Positions 22,418-33,081 of a stretch of DNA of 64,000 bases are shown here, piece by piece (the first letter of the stretch is position 1; each line of letters opens with the position of its first letter). Origin of the DNA: Pictodentalium vernedei (taxonomy: Eukaryota > Mollusca > Scaphopoda > Dentaliida > Dentaliidae). The stretch is from contig CM062290.1 of NCBI GenBank assembly GCA_031216915.1, positions 258,516,291 to 258,580,290 on the forward strand, in the 5' to 3' direction. A model generated the notes under the pieces. The model was not told where the DNA came from. It did not search any database and worked only from the letters and a program-made list of their open reading frames with translations. The position numbers and the translations under genes are program-made.

Positions 22418-22723
22418 GGGCATTGTGGCTCAGTAGGTAGAGTTGAAGGCTGCAAACCAAGAGGTCCTCGGTTCGAATCCCAGCTGCGGCAACCGTGTTG
22501 TGTTCTTGAGCAAGACACTTTACCCCCATTGCCAACTTGGGGCATGGTGGCATTGTGCACTAACGCGTACTGCACCATGATGGTGCACTTGTCTGTCTGA
22601 TGGGGAGCCTGACAGTGGTTCTCTCAGGATACTCCGGCTTCCTCCACCTGTAAAACTGTCCAACGACACAAGGTAAGAGGGCGGTCAAAAGTGTCATTAA
22701 ACCCAATAAATAAATAAAGAACT
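22418..22723 (+). mobile_element. tRNA-headed SINE
   Basis: A Pol III A box (TGGCTCAGTAGGTAG) and B box (GGTTCGAATCC) lie in a tRNA-like head at about 22420-22490. The body contains GTGTTCTTGAGCAAGACAC, GTGCACTTGTCT and CTCCGGCTTCCTCCACCTG. The 3' tail is GTGTCATTAAACCC followed by AATAAATAAATAAAG. Flanks TTTATAGAAGG (22409-22419) and TTAATAGAAGG (22724-22734) fit an 11-bp target duplication with one mismatch. There is no protein. Confidence 0.88.
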
Positions 22724-23304
22724 TTAATAGAAGGTATGCCTTGATGGTGTAGTTGTAATATTTCTGTCTTCCATCATTTGTCAATCTGATCATCCAAATA
22801 CAATCAATCCTATCTTAATGTTTTTGTTGTACTGACAGACTGTACTGACAAATGAGTTCACTGAAACAATAGCCATTATTTAAAACTTTAGAGAATCTCT
22901 CATAAACAAAGAGGTCAGAGAGAAAGATTTAACAGTTACACAGAATGGCACTGTATATTTATTTAATAACACGTTACAAAATTAATCTGAAACCATGTTG
23001 AATAAAGAACCCTTTACATTTCAAAGCATTTTTAAAATTTATTCTCAATCATAACTCAGGATTGACAGGTTTCGGGAAGGAGTGGTGTGTGACTTTCTCG
23101 AAACACCTATTACAATTATAAAGTAATGAAATGGAATATTTGAATGGTCTGTTTTTAACCCTCTTAATACTTCAATGTGAGTACAAAAACCTTTCATATA
23201 ACTCATAGCTCTTGAATGTTTTTTCGCTTTCCTTTCTGTAACATTTAATTCTATATGAAATGGGACACCTTTTCAGGTGTACCTTCCAAAGTAAGGCATT
23301 CTTA

Positions 23305-23443
23305 ACCCTTTACCCAACATTACGACAAAAACCAACCAGCGTTATTCACAGAAATTTACATTCAATTTTCATTATTTTTTCATTTTTTTCTTGAAAAACA
23401 TTGCTTATGACCTCCCATTGGAATGAGATCCTTTTTAAAGGGT
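23305..23443. mobile_element. Short family-1 TA-flanked MITE, internally deleted
   Basis: Left end ACCCTTTACCCAACATTACG with TA at 23303-23304; right end TTTTTAAAGGGT with TA at 23444-23445. At 139 bp it lacks most of the right arm seen in the 237-bp copy at 29276. Confidence 0.65.
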
Positions 23444-23648
23444 TAATATGGAGTATTTAAAGGGATTATATCAACCCTCTCAATATCTTAATATGGGTCC
23501 CCAAAATTGTACTTTTGCAATGCAGGAATAATGATAACACTTACTGTTCTCACAATGTTGCTCTAAACACACATGGGCATCGATGCGATGGGACCTCAGT
23601 ATTTTGCCAATGACAATAAGTCTTCAGCTAGGCTTTTGGGGGCTTTTA

Positions 23649-23866
23649 ACTCTTTACCTGCTGCTGGCAGATATTCCTGCCCAGGACAGCAAATCTCTTG
23701 CCACCCGAATAAGTAAAATATCGGCATTTTTAATTAAATTTACCCTCTGTAAATTAAATCAATGATTTCTTCAGTTAAATTTCCAAAAGATTTTCATAAA
23801 ATCTGTAGAGCAGCCATGACTAGATTTGATAAAAATATTTTTAAAAATACTCAGCGTGTTAAGAGT
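23649..23866. mobile_element. TA-flanked MITE, family 3
   Basis: Left end ACTCTTTACCTGCTGCTGG and right end CTCAGCGTGTTAAGAGT, both next to TA. It is an inverted match to 47530-47696. Confidence 0.65.
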
Positions 23867-23971
23867 TAAAGCCTTTTTATGTCTATATTCCAACATTACT
23901 GAATTCTGAAGATTATCCATGTATCTCATCATTCAAATAAGTGGCAGAGCCAGTAATGTCAATTTCTGATT

Positions 23972-24132
23972 CCTTGATCGAATTCTTTAAATGGTGTGCA
24001 CATATATGCCTTTTCTGGTTTCTTATAAAAATTGTTCTGATTCCTGTATGAATATCTGTAAATACTGTTAACGAAAATCCATTTCTGGTATGTTTAAAAA
24101 ATATTTTACTCCCGAATATAAGCCTCCATAAA
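23972..24132 (+). repeat. Second copy of the 160-bp direct repeat
   Basis: Same block order as 22238-22396. Confidence 0.75.
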
Positions 24133-24419
24133 TTCTCTTTCTATATAACTTTTTACTGATACTTTAACTCTTTTCACACAGATTTGAATTTACTGGATGC
24201 AGTAAATTGTTTCTCTAGTTTGGAAATCAATTGTTTATGCATGTCTGGTCAACAGACTGGCAACCCAAACAACAGCCCACCCATCTGCTTGCATCAAACT
24301 ATAATTTAATTTTCTTCAACGACAACTTAATAGCTTCCATATGATTGGCCAAAATGAGTTTTTCATAACTCAGTGTTCTTATACTGTATGAATATTTTGA
24401 TTTTCAACACTGAGGCGCA

Positions 24420-24619
24420 AACCAAGGGGTTGAAAAAGAGACATCCAGTATTAAATCTCCATGTACCCTGGATGATAATGATTTTGTCAAGGTGGGGGAG
24501 GGGGGAGATAACCTGTTACACCGGGTCCAGTTTTACCTGTAAAGCATCGTACGGGTTGAAAAAGAGACATTCAGGTATTAAATTTTCATGTACCCTGGAT
24601 GATAACGATTTTTTCGTTT
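24420..24619 (+). repeat. Direct repeat of about 70 bp flanking a headless-retroposon fragment
   Basis: GGTTGAAAAAGAGACAT.CAG and CATGTACCCTGGATGATAA occur at 24427-24490 and again at 24552-24606. Between them lies ACACCGGGTCCAGTTTTACC, a piece of the headless retroposon. Confidence 0.7.
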
Positions 24620-25844
24620 TTGTTTCCTACCACAGAAATAATGCATCTTTCAGTTTCACTAAGTATGATTAACTATCCCAAATGTAGCCTCAAAATAATA
24701 AAGCTGCAGTCCTGCACCAAGCCTCAAATTCAGAAGTAATTTGCAATCTATCGATTAATGCAAACACGACAACCTGAAAATATACCAAAGGGTACGAGAA
24801 AACAAACAGTCACTGAAGACAATTGGGGAATGAACTTTTTTCTCCAGAATTCCTATTCACCCTCTATGGAGCCACTTTAATTCAATTCAATACATACTGA
24901 AGCGATTCCATAAAAACAAAAGATTAAAAACAAATGCTGTCACGGTACTAAAAAAAGATTGAGTCTATCTGAAACTAGGCCACACGCCTCAAGGAGTTTG
25001 TTACTTACACAAATCTGAATCAGTGTATATTCATCTTTCCAATGTCTATTGTACAATTCTTACTCCCATGGAATAAATTTGGCAGCATGTAAGACATGCT
25101 GAACTGTATTACGTGTATCATATGTCATGTCTATAGGAGGATTATTGTTATTTAAAAAGATGCTGTTAAACTCAAACCCTGTGCTGCAGGACAAAGCCGG
25201 AGGTGACATTGTGACACTGACAATTTGTATCGAGTGAAATCTCAGGATTGACCGGTCCTTGTGGAATTTAGAGGAGATAGGAATGTGTACTTAATAACAG
25301 TGAACATTTTAAATATTAACCATCAGAAAGCTCAGAAAATTTATCAGTCACTGATGATAATTTTTTAAGGCTTTAAATAAGCCCAGTTACAATTTATGTT
25401 GACAAGAACAGATGAGTTATAACTTATGTTGACAAGAAGCAGACAATGTCTCCATTCTGTGGCATTGGTAGCATAGGTAGAACTGAAAATTATGGAATTA
25501 ATATTGGAATAGCAGTTTTACATAATTTCAGCACAAGTTATTTGCAAGTACTGACCAGTTTTTATTATTAAATGCAATACAAATACTAGTCGGAGATAGC
25601 TTAACAATTCTAATGGGAGTTTCCCCAGTCAAAATGAGTTAGTCAGGGGTCAAAGGTTATTCTTAGCATCTGGATATTTCTCGTTAAACAAATGGGTAAC
25701 AACAAAGCAAGCTCTTGTTACCTGCATGTTTTACCATTGCATCATTGCTATGTGATTAGCTTCGGTCACTTTAGCCAATCAGAATACGCATTCAGTGCAG
25801 GTAAAGGGGCAATGTTTTTTACTTTCTGAAACAAGTGCAATGCC
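24620..25844. other. Unassigned stretch
   Basis: AT-rich, no open frame of note, no repeat I recognise apart from a short local duplication ATTTATGTTGACAAGAA/ACTTATGTTGACAAGAAG at about 25392-25439. Confidence 0.4.
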
Positions 25845-26167
25845 AAAGGTGGATATGCCCCCGCCCCCCACTGCCAAGCATGAGTTTCTAGTCATTTATC
25901 TTTGTTGATATTGATTAATAAATATCTTATCTTATCTTATCGCTATTAAAACATACCACCAATTCAGCAGGCTACCAAATGTGTCCATGGGTCACTAATG
26001 CCCATTAAATGCTAATTAAATATTAGTCGCAAAAGGGCCATAACTCTGCTAAAAAATATCAGACCAAGTCCACTATCAATCCCATCCCGTATTATGTGGT
26101 TAGAAACCTATGCAGACAGATGGGGTAACACTTAATGCCCCATCGCCAAAGTGGCAGGGGCATAAAA
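25845..26167 (+). mobile_element. Pearl-like element, short copy
   Basis: Parallels 20900-21418: ACTGCCAAGCATGAGTTTCT, TCATTTATCTTTGTTGATATTG, AATGTGTCCATGGGTCACTA and CATAACTCTGCTAAAAAATA. The ending AACACTTAATGCCCC...GTGGCAGGGGCATAAAA is the same, but the microsatellite is reduced to GCAGACAGATGG. Confidence 0.65.
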
Positions 26168-27079
26168 ATTGCTGGCGTGTTATACTGTAATTATACCAGG
26201 TGGACTGAGATGTCATTGGATTTCATGCACTTATTTAGACTAATACAATCACTCCTCATTATCCACTGAAATTAATACTGATTGATTATTTTAAAACAAT
26301 TAAATAAAGATTGAAACTGTCGTCAGTAAAAACAAAACGATTTGGGGATACTTCATCCTCCTCAGAGTACATTTTTGTTCATTATAGTACTTTTGTTTTA
26401 ACCTTACTTAACAAATTGGCCACAAAGCTTGTTTCAATGATGGGTCACATGATATTGATTTGTTGAAATTTTTTTTAAATTTTGAAAAAAAAATAAAAAT
26501 AACAAATTTTGTATCATGTTCATTGGGTAAAGTTTTCAAAAATGTAGAATCTCTCAATGATAACATCATTTTCTATTTCATGTTCTATATCGTCCTCATG
26601 TGAAGGTAGGTGGGGTTACATGTTTGGTGACTGACATATATAAAGTAATCTGCCAGGACAGCACATGTTTGTGCATGTGTTCAATGATGATTGTTACAAT
26701 TTTACACATTAATAGGGAAGTTAGGTTAAAATCCATTTACCCACAATTTGCAAAAAAAGAAAGAAATAATACAAAGTAATCAACTGCTCTAAATTAAATT
26801 ATAAGAAATGAAATGAATTATCTCTTACATTATCAGAGTATAAATGTGGGATGGGCACATTAAAGTTTAGACTTTCAAGTTTAGTATATAGTGTTAAGTT
26901 CTTCACACAACGTAACACACCCACCACACATTCATACTTTGATAAAGCAACTGATAGTTCATTTCAATTCTCATGAGCTGGATTCAATTCATCATTACTT
27001 GACTGAAAGATAAGTTGAATGATGATTTCTGCCTGTGTCTATTGGTGGGTTAATTTGTTTGGTAAGGAGATATGAAATT
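26168..27079. other. Unassigned AT-rich stretch
   Basis: No supported gene, no repeat matched elsewhere in the window. Confidence 0.4.
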
Positions 27080-27081
27080 TA

Positions 27082-27284
27082 ACCCTTAATCCACCTAGAA
27101 TGGTAGACTCTGGAAAAAAAAATTCTTAAATAACAAATTTTATTTTTTGCCTCAACCATTGCTCATGGGCCCTCACTGGAACAAGCTTGTTCCAATGAGG
27201 GCTCATAAGCTACATATGTTTTTGAGACAAAAAAAGGAAAACGTAATAAAATATGAATGGCAATTTTTGTGAATAGTGTTGGGT
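27082..27284. mobile_element. Family-1 TA-flanked foldback MITE
   Basis: Left end ACCCTTAATCCACC next to TA. The centre CACTGGAACAAGCTTGTTCCAATGAGGGC is a palindrome (about 27171-27208) flanked by complementary GCTCATGGGCCC/GGGCTCATAAGC. The right end GTGTTGGGT is next to TA. Confidence 0.65.
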
Positions 27285-28009
27285 ATTGACCATAACATGA
27301 CAAGGAGTCAAGAATAGACGAAAAAGTATGATCCCTTAAACCAAATCTAAAATGCAGAACCTACCTACCTGTAATATGAATACAAAAATTTATAGTTTCG
27401 GTAACAAGAGAAACATCATTTGTCCAAGTTCACTGAAACATTATTTCAGCAATGATAAGTCAACAGAATGCAAAATATATATGATAGTTGACAGGTAATG
27501 TATGTCATTCCTCTGTTTTATGTTCAATGTCTACACAGCATCAATATTAAGTTCTGAAATACAAAAAATCCCATCTGCCACATGATGCCATAAACTCAAG
27601 CTTTAAACTCTTTCTGTACACAAGTGAAATTTTTCATCAATATTATTTATCAGAAATTAATAATACTTTTATAATAATTTTTTAATAGTTTTTGGTGTTT
27701 AATGGCACTTTGAACAGCAAGGTTCATATCTAATCACAAGTTCATTGCTGAAGGATACTAGTTTGATTCCCTAAAAAGCAACCAAGCAGAAATAATGAAA
27801 GTGTCAATGACACTGCAGCTTAACTTGACCCTGTATTGTGTTTGATGAAAAGGATATGTGCAATGTCTAAGAAAGGATTATGAAATATGACAAGAACTGT
27901 GATAATTGAAAATATGTTAATTTCTGTTCCCTGTATTCTATGTTTTCAATCAAAATAATTTGAGGTGTAGACTGTACTAAAGAACTGAGGGGTTGATTAA
28001 TGCGGCCCT
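27285..28009. other. Unassigned stretch
   Basis: Nothing recognised except a short TTTGGTGTTTAATGGCACTTT (about 27694) that resembles a SINE tail in the minus sense. Confidence 0.35.
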
Positions 28010-28790
28010 CACAGTTAATGTATGTCAACCAAAGTTACCAAGTTACATTGAAATTATTCCAAAACGAGTCATCCTATCAAGTTACAATGAAATCCCTTCA
28101 GAAATATGACCTGTACACCGTGCTAAACGTTTTCTTGCTTCCGGCCCCTGTAGCCGTCAAAGTTGACCAATCGCTATCAAAAGGGGATGTTCTCATCTAG
28201 ACATTATATGGAGTCATCCTACCAAGTTACAATGAAATCCCTCCATAAATACGATCTGTAGACTGTGCTAAAGGTTTTCGGGTTTGGGCTCGGGCAGCTG
28301 TCATGATTGACAGATCACAGCCAAATGGGGAAGTTCTCATCTAGACATCATACGGAGTCATCCTACCAAGTTACAATGAAATCCCTCGATATTAAATATG
28401 ACCTGTAGACTGCTAAAAGTTTTTGGGTTTCAGGCTTGGGCAGCCATCATGGTTGACAGATCATGACCAAAAGGGGATGTTCTCATCTAGACATTATACA
28501 GAGTCATCCTACCAAGTTACAATGAAATCCTTTCATAAATACGACCTGCAGACTGTGCTAAAGGTTTTCGGGTTTTGGGCATGGGCAGCCATCACAGTTG
28601 ACCGATCACGACCAAAAGGGGATGTTCTCATCTAGACATGACCTCAAACCAGCATATGGAATTTTGTGACAATCGGACAAGAATTACGTGGTGTAGCCTG
28701 TGCTAAAGGAAAATGTGAACAGACTCACAGACTTCCGAACGCGTGATGGCACTAGATTATCTTGACTTTGTCAAACTCCACTTGTATTAT
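28010..28790 (+). repeat. Tandem array of 144-146-bp monomers with a pearl-like 3' end
   Basis: GAGTCATCCTACCAAGTTAC starts at 28067, 28211, 28355 and 28501. Each unit also has AATGAAATCCCT, CCTGTAGACTGTGCTAAA and GATGTTCTCATCTAGACAT. After the last unit comes AGACTCACAGACTTCCG and TCTTGACTTTGTCAA, as at 8020-8080. Open frames in it follow the repeat. Confidence 0.85.
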
Positions 28791-29103
28791 CTAAAGACCC
28801 GAGTACATTGGAATCCTGTTAAATGAATAACCACTGTACTAGTGAAAAATAAAGTGGAGTATACTGAATGTGTAATTAAATCGAGTCATGGATGCATCAT
28901 AGAAAGTATTTTGCAGGTTAAGAAAAACACCAAGCTAGTTTACCGTATCTTCAAAAGAAATTTTTCCTGTTATTTCTGTACAGATTACAGTGCAAACAGC
29001 ATTAATTTAAAGTTATCCCAAAAATATAGTGACCTATTTGAATTATTCTGACTACCCTGAAATTGGTTGGCCCCCATACTTCCAGTATGAACAGTTAATC
29101 TAT

Positions 29104-29148
29104 TATATCTTGTTTGACAAAGCTCCTTGAGCTCTCACTAACAAGATA
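29104..29148. repeat. Imperfect palindrome, relative of the family-2 MITE centre
   Basis: TATATCTTGTTTGACAAAGC pairs imperfectly with GAGCTCTCACTAACAAGATA. Compare the perfect stem at 15709-15755. Confidence 0.6.
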
Positions 29149-29275
29149 CAACAGAAAAAATTTCAATCTATTACCAAAATATAAAAAAAAAAAAATCCGG
29201 ATAAATGAATAGTAATATTAAATGAATATTTCTCTGTGGCAAAAGGAATATAATTTATTTATTTACTGATGTTTA

Positions 29276-29512
29276 ACCCTTTACCTAACATGAAAAGCAG
29301 ACGACACTTGCAAAAAAAATTCTTGAATAAGTAATTTTTTGTCTCAAAAACATAGGTTATTACCCCTCATTGGAACGAGCTCGATGAGCTTGTTCCAATG
29401 AGGAGTCATAACCTATGTTTTTGAGACAAAAAATGAAAAAAATAATGAATATTAATTGGTGATTTTTGAGAAGCGTGCTAGCCGGTTTTGGCATTTATGT
29501 TGGGTAAAGGGT
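29276..29512. mobile_element. Family-1 TA-flanked foldback MITE (237 bp), best-preserved copy
   Basis: Ends ACCCTTTACCTAACAT and ATGTTGGGTAAAGGGT are inverted repeats, each flanked by TA (29274-29275 and 29513-29514). The inner arms TGTCTCAAAAACATAGGTTA / TAACCTATGTTTTTGAGACA are fully complementary. Centre: ATTGGAACGAGCTCGATGAG...TTGTTCCAAT. No coding capacity; would need a transposase in trans. The TA duplication suggests a Tc1/mariner-type source. Confidence 0.82.
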
Positions 29513-29628
29513 TAGGGTCACTTTCAGCATCTCTGGCTATATCAATACTATAAGTATAAATCAAGTTTAGTCTATTCTTTATCATTTTAGAAGACTTTCA
29601 CCCTAGTCATTGGTTACGTGGTCCTATT

Positions 29629-29984
29629 AGGGAGCACAGTGGCTCAGTGGTTATGGTATTTGGCTTAAACCGAAAGGTCCATAGTTCAATTCCACCAGGG
29701 TAACTGCATTGTGTCCTTGGGTAAGGCACTTCATCACGATTGCACATGTGGGGGCACGGTGGCACTGTGTACTAAAGTGTACTGCAGGCCAATGGTGCAC
29801 TTGTCTTCAACCAATGCTAACCCTGCTCATATGGAGTTTGTATGTTGTGAGTCTGAGAGTTGCTCGCCATTGCTCTGTGGTTCTCTCCAGAGACCCTGGC
29901 TTCCTCCACCTGTAAAACTGCCAGGCACGAGGTGATCCTGGTTGATGAAAGTGTCATTAAACCCAAATAAACATAGACATAACC
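29629..29984 (+). mobile_element. tRNA-headed SINE inside the headless retroposon
   Basis: A box TGGCTCAGTGGTTATGG, B box like AGTTCAATTCC, conserved TTGTGTCCTTGGGTAAGGCAC, GTGCACTTGTCTTCAACC, GGCTTCCTCCACCTGTAAAA and tail GTGTCATTAAACCCAAATAA. Flanked by a perfect 10-bp duplication TGGTCCTATT (29619-29628 and 29985-29994). Confidence 0.9.
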
Positions 29985-30075
29985 TGGTCCTATTTTACCT
30001 GTTGAATAGAAATAGTTTACCACACTACACAGGAACTGCTCGACTTCCTGAGGTTCCTTTGGGGAAAGAGGAAAA

Positions 30076-30285
30076 TCAAATTTATTTCCTTATTTATCGG
30101 TGTTTAACATAACTTCATGCATCTATGACTTAACAATAACCACAAATTCAAGTTTGAAGCCAAGTTTAAAAATCAAAAAATTTACCTACACTGCCCACTT
30201 TAAAGACTTCCATTCCAGCTGTTGGTCACTGGGTCCTTTTTAACCAGTGGAATAGAATTTGCTCTACTTTATTGAGAATCCCTAA
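30076..30285 (-). mobile_element. Headless retroposon, second copy
   Basis: TTATTTCCTTATTTATCGGTG tail, ATGACTTAACAATAACCACA, CACTGCCCACTTTAAAGACT and GGTCACTGGGTCCTTTTTAACC parallel 12054-12286 with heavy divergence. Confidence 0.6.
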
Positions 30286-30297
30286 TGAGTCTTGATT

Positions 30298-30390
30298 TCA
30301 TATGAAATCTGTACCGAGTTCATTAAAATCGATCTGAGCTTCAGCTCATATCGATTTGAATGAATGTTGTTCACAAATTTCATGTCTGAC
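30298..30390. repeat. Imperfect hairpin
   Basis: TTCATTAAAATCGATCTGAG pairs with CTCATATCGATTTGAATGAA around a short CTTCAG loop; outer bases ATGAAAT / ATTTCAT extend the stem. Confidence 0.6.
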
Positions 30391-30435
30391 CATGACAAAA
30401 TTTGAGATTCTTTTTATCACATAATGTGTAGTTTA

Positions 30436-30680
30436 ACCTTTTAGCTAATGTAATGACAACAGCCGGCCAGTGCTGTTCACAAAAATTGCCTGCCAAATTT
30501 TATTTTTGTCAATTTTTACCTCAAAAACATAGCTTATGACTCCCAACTGGAAGGAGCTTACTGAACTTGTTCCACTGAGGGATCATCAGCTATATTTTTT
30601 CAGACAGAAAATGAAACTATTTAGTTATTCAGGAAATGTTTTTAGAAAATGTCCTCCACTATTTGTATTAGGTACACAGT
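30436..30680. mobile_element. Family-1 TA-flanked MITE
   Basis: Left end ACCTTTTAGCTAATGTAATG, right end GTATTAGGTACACAGT, both next to TA. The middle keeps CCTCAAAAACATAGCTTATG and GAAGGAGCTTACTGAACTTGTTCC but is diverged. Confidence 0.6.
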
Positions 30681-30687
30681 TAATAAA

Positions 30688-32437
30688 CAAAAGGCCCCAT
30701 GGGGCCTGAGGCGCTCACCTGATCAAAGATGTTTAAAGAAGGATTTAATTACCATCTTTGGCTAGTTAACACAACAAAGGAATGAAGTTATTCAATTATT
30801 TATAACTCTGATGTCAATGCCAGATGATTTTTTTCTAGTATTGGGATGCTTCATCATAAATAATGCCCAGATTTCAGTAATGGAAAAAAATAGGGAGTCC
30901 AAATATCAACCTAGGGACTTGACTGGAACAACTGGAAGGGTATTGTATACCAAATATCAAAAGATTCTGATTGGTGGTTCTGGAGAAGAAGATTTTGAGA
31001 ATATTTCCACCTCCTCCCCCCCCCCCCCTTCCCATAGGGAACACAATATCAACCCAGGAACTTTATTTGAACATCTGATCTGAACCCTGAAAGGATACTG
31101 TATACCAAATATCAAAAGATTCTGATTGTATCTTAAGAAGCCGATTTTTGAAGATTATTCCTCATATTGAAGTTAAAATTCAGGCTCCAATGGGGAGCTC
31201 AAATATTAACCCAGGGACTTGATTTGAACAAACTTAGATCTGACCTCCCTAAGGATGCTGTATACCAAACATAAAAAGATTCCAATAGATGGTTCTGGAA
31301 AAGAAGATTTTTGAAGAAATTCCCTCATATTGCATTAAGTTACAAGGGGTGAGCATCAGAGATGCAGGTGTTGAGTTGTGGTAGCAAATGGAGAATGTTG
31401 CATATCCATAACCTGGTTATCAATCATATGCCGGTTGTCAAATCTGGAACTTTCGTTCAAGTTATAGTGCTAATAAGTTGAGAATTTGTAAAAATTAATT
31501 AAGATTTTTAAAGAAGTTCCCATATATTGCACTAAATTAAAATTTGGGCTACCAAGGGGAAACCAAATATTAACCCATGACCCTAAATAAAACAAACTAG
31601 AATCTGACCCACCTCCAGATGTTGTATAGCAAATATGAAAGGATTCTAACTGGGGAATCTGAAGAAGATTTTTAAAGAAGCTCCCTTATATTGCACTAGA
31701 ATCTGACCTACCTCCAGATGTTGTATAACAAATATGAAAGGATTCTAACTGTGGAATCTGAAGAAGACTCTTAAAGAAATTCCCTTATATTGCACTAAGT
31801 TCAAATTCGGGCTTCCAAATATTAACCCAGGGACCCGATTTGAACAAACTTGACTCTGCCAACACCCCCCGTCCCCACCCCTCCTAGAGATGTTGTATAC
31901 CAAATATGAAAGGATTCTGACTGTTGAAACTGAAGACGATTTTCCAAGAAATTTCCTCATATTGCACTTGTTAAAATTCAAGCTCCTACTGGGAATCCAA
32001 ATATTAACCCAGGCACTCAATTTGAAAAAAACTTGAATCTGACATCCCCCCCCCCTTGCCCAGAGATGTTGTATACGAAATATGAAACGATTCTAGTGAA
32101 ACTGAAGAAGATTTCTAAAGAAATTCCCTCATATTCCACTAAGATAAAATTCGGGCTCCCATAGGAAGCCCATATATTAACCAAGGGACTTGATTTGAAC
32201 AATCTTGAATCTGACCCTCATAACAATATGTATACCAAATATTAAAAGATTTTGACTAAGGGTTCTGAGGAAGAAGATTTTTAAAGATTATTTCCCATAC
32301 TGCCCTAAGCTAAATTGCGGGATCCTGTATTAAGCCCAAATATGAAGCAAGGGGCTTCATTCTAACAAACTTATATCTTACCACCCTATGAATGCTGTAT
32401 ACCGAATATCAACAGATTCTGATCGGTGGTTCTGGAG
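30688..32437 (+). mobile_element. Pearl/HINE-like element, left part (interrupted by DIRS copy B)
   Basis: Starts with the palindromic GGCCCCATGGGGCC then TGAGGCGCTCACCTGATC. After a short unique module it consists of about nine degenerate 150-190-bp monomers, each with ACCAAATATCAAAAGATTC, GAAGAAGATTTTTAAAG and CATATTGCACTAAG. Monomer anchors are near 30955, 31103, 31271, 31627, 31735, 31910, 32080, 32245 and 32405. The element is cut at GAAA (32437-32440) and continues at 38039. Confidence 0.7.
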
Positions 32438-32709
32438 AAATCTAAATTTTATAGTAAATTTCCTTTCTTATTATACCTACCACAATTGTTTACTACAGGC
32501 TTGCACTACAGTGGAAGTCCTTAACTCGGATAATATACTCTCTACTTTTGTGAGTGGTGCAAAAGCATCAAGAAAAAATAAGCCAAAACTGGGTCGAGAG
32601 CAACCGGCGCAGACCCAGTGTGGGATGATCTCTCCCAAGTACAACTCCATGACTTCCGTTTCCAGTGTGCATATACGTCGCTAAAGACTCATTCTTTTTG
32701 AATCCGCCA
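32438..32709 (+). repeat. DIRS copy B left inverted terminal repeat
   Basis: Reverse complement of 37767-38038. It is shorter by a roughly 27-bp internal gap (the TTTCCCAAGCAATTTGGGAA hairpin block of the right repeat is missing). It extends inward to CCGCCA at 32704-32709. Confidence 0.92.
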
Positions 32710-32775
32710 ACGTTAGAGTTATGTGATCAGTGGGGAGGAAGGATTCTTACCCGTATAAGAAGAAGAGGGCCTCCA

Positions 32776-32868
32776 TGTAAACAATTGTGGTAGGTATAAT
32801 AAGAAAGGAAATTTACTATAAAATTTAGATTTCTTATCAACCTACTCACAATTGTTTACTACAGGCTG
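32776..32868. repeat. DIRS copy B internal complementary region
   Basis: 32776-32833 is the reverse complement of the left outer end (from 32438), and 32830-32868 is the reverse complement of the right outer end (to 38038). The halves meet at TTTC (32830-32833), i.e. GAAA on the coding strand, defining the junction of a circular intermediate. Confidence 0.92.
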
Positions 32869-33081
32869 AATAGACAATAGGCTGGAGGGAATCACATAAC
32901 CAACCCACACATAACCCCAGTGCACTGGAACCGTGAAGCAGAAGGAAGAGGTCCCGAGGCTTATCAACAATAACGTCACAATCATTGGTAAAAGACAATG
33001 AAAGGAGACATATGGGTTTGTGTGACACACAGACAGAAAAGGGCAGTAACAGCACAAGGCTGAAACTGACCTTCAAGAAGC

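Larger units (their letters stand above)
29252..30070 (-). mobile_element. Headless retroposon carrying a MITE and a SINE
   Basis: The tail TTTATTTATTTACTGATGTTTA is cut at 29275 by a MITE and resumes at 29513 with TAGGGTCACTTTCAGCATCT. It is cut again at 29629 by a tRNA SINE and resumes at 29985 with TGGTCCTATTTTACCTG, ending near CCTGAGGTTCCTTTGGGG. With the insertions removed it reads like the copy at 12054-12286 and the relatives at 20640 and 61722. Confidence 0.75.

Noticed and set aside
22418-22500. Functional tRNA gene at the head of the SINE
   Set aside because: A and B boxes are present, but the acceptor stem does not close and the sequence continues into the SINE body; it is tRNA-derived, not a tRNA.
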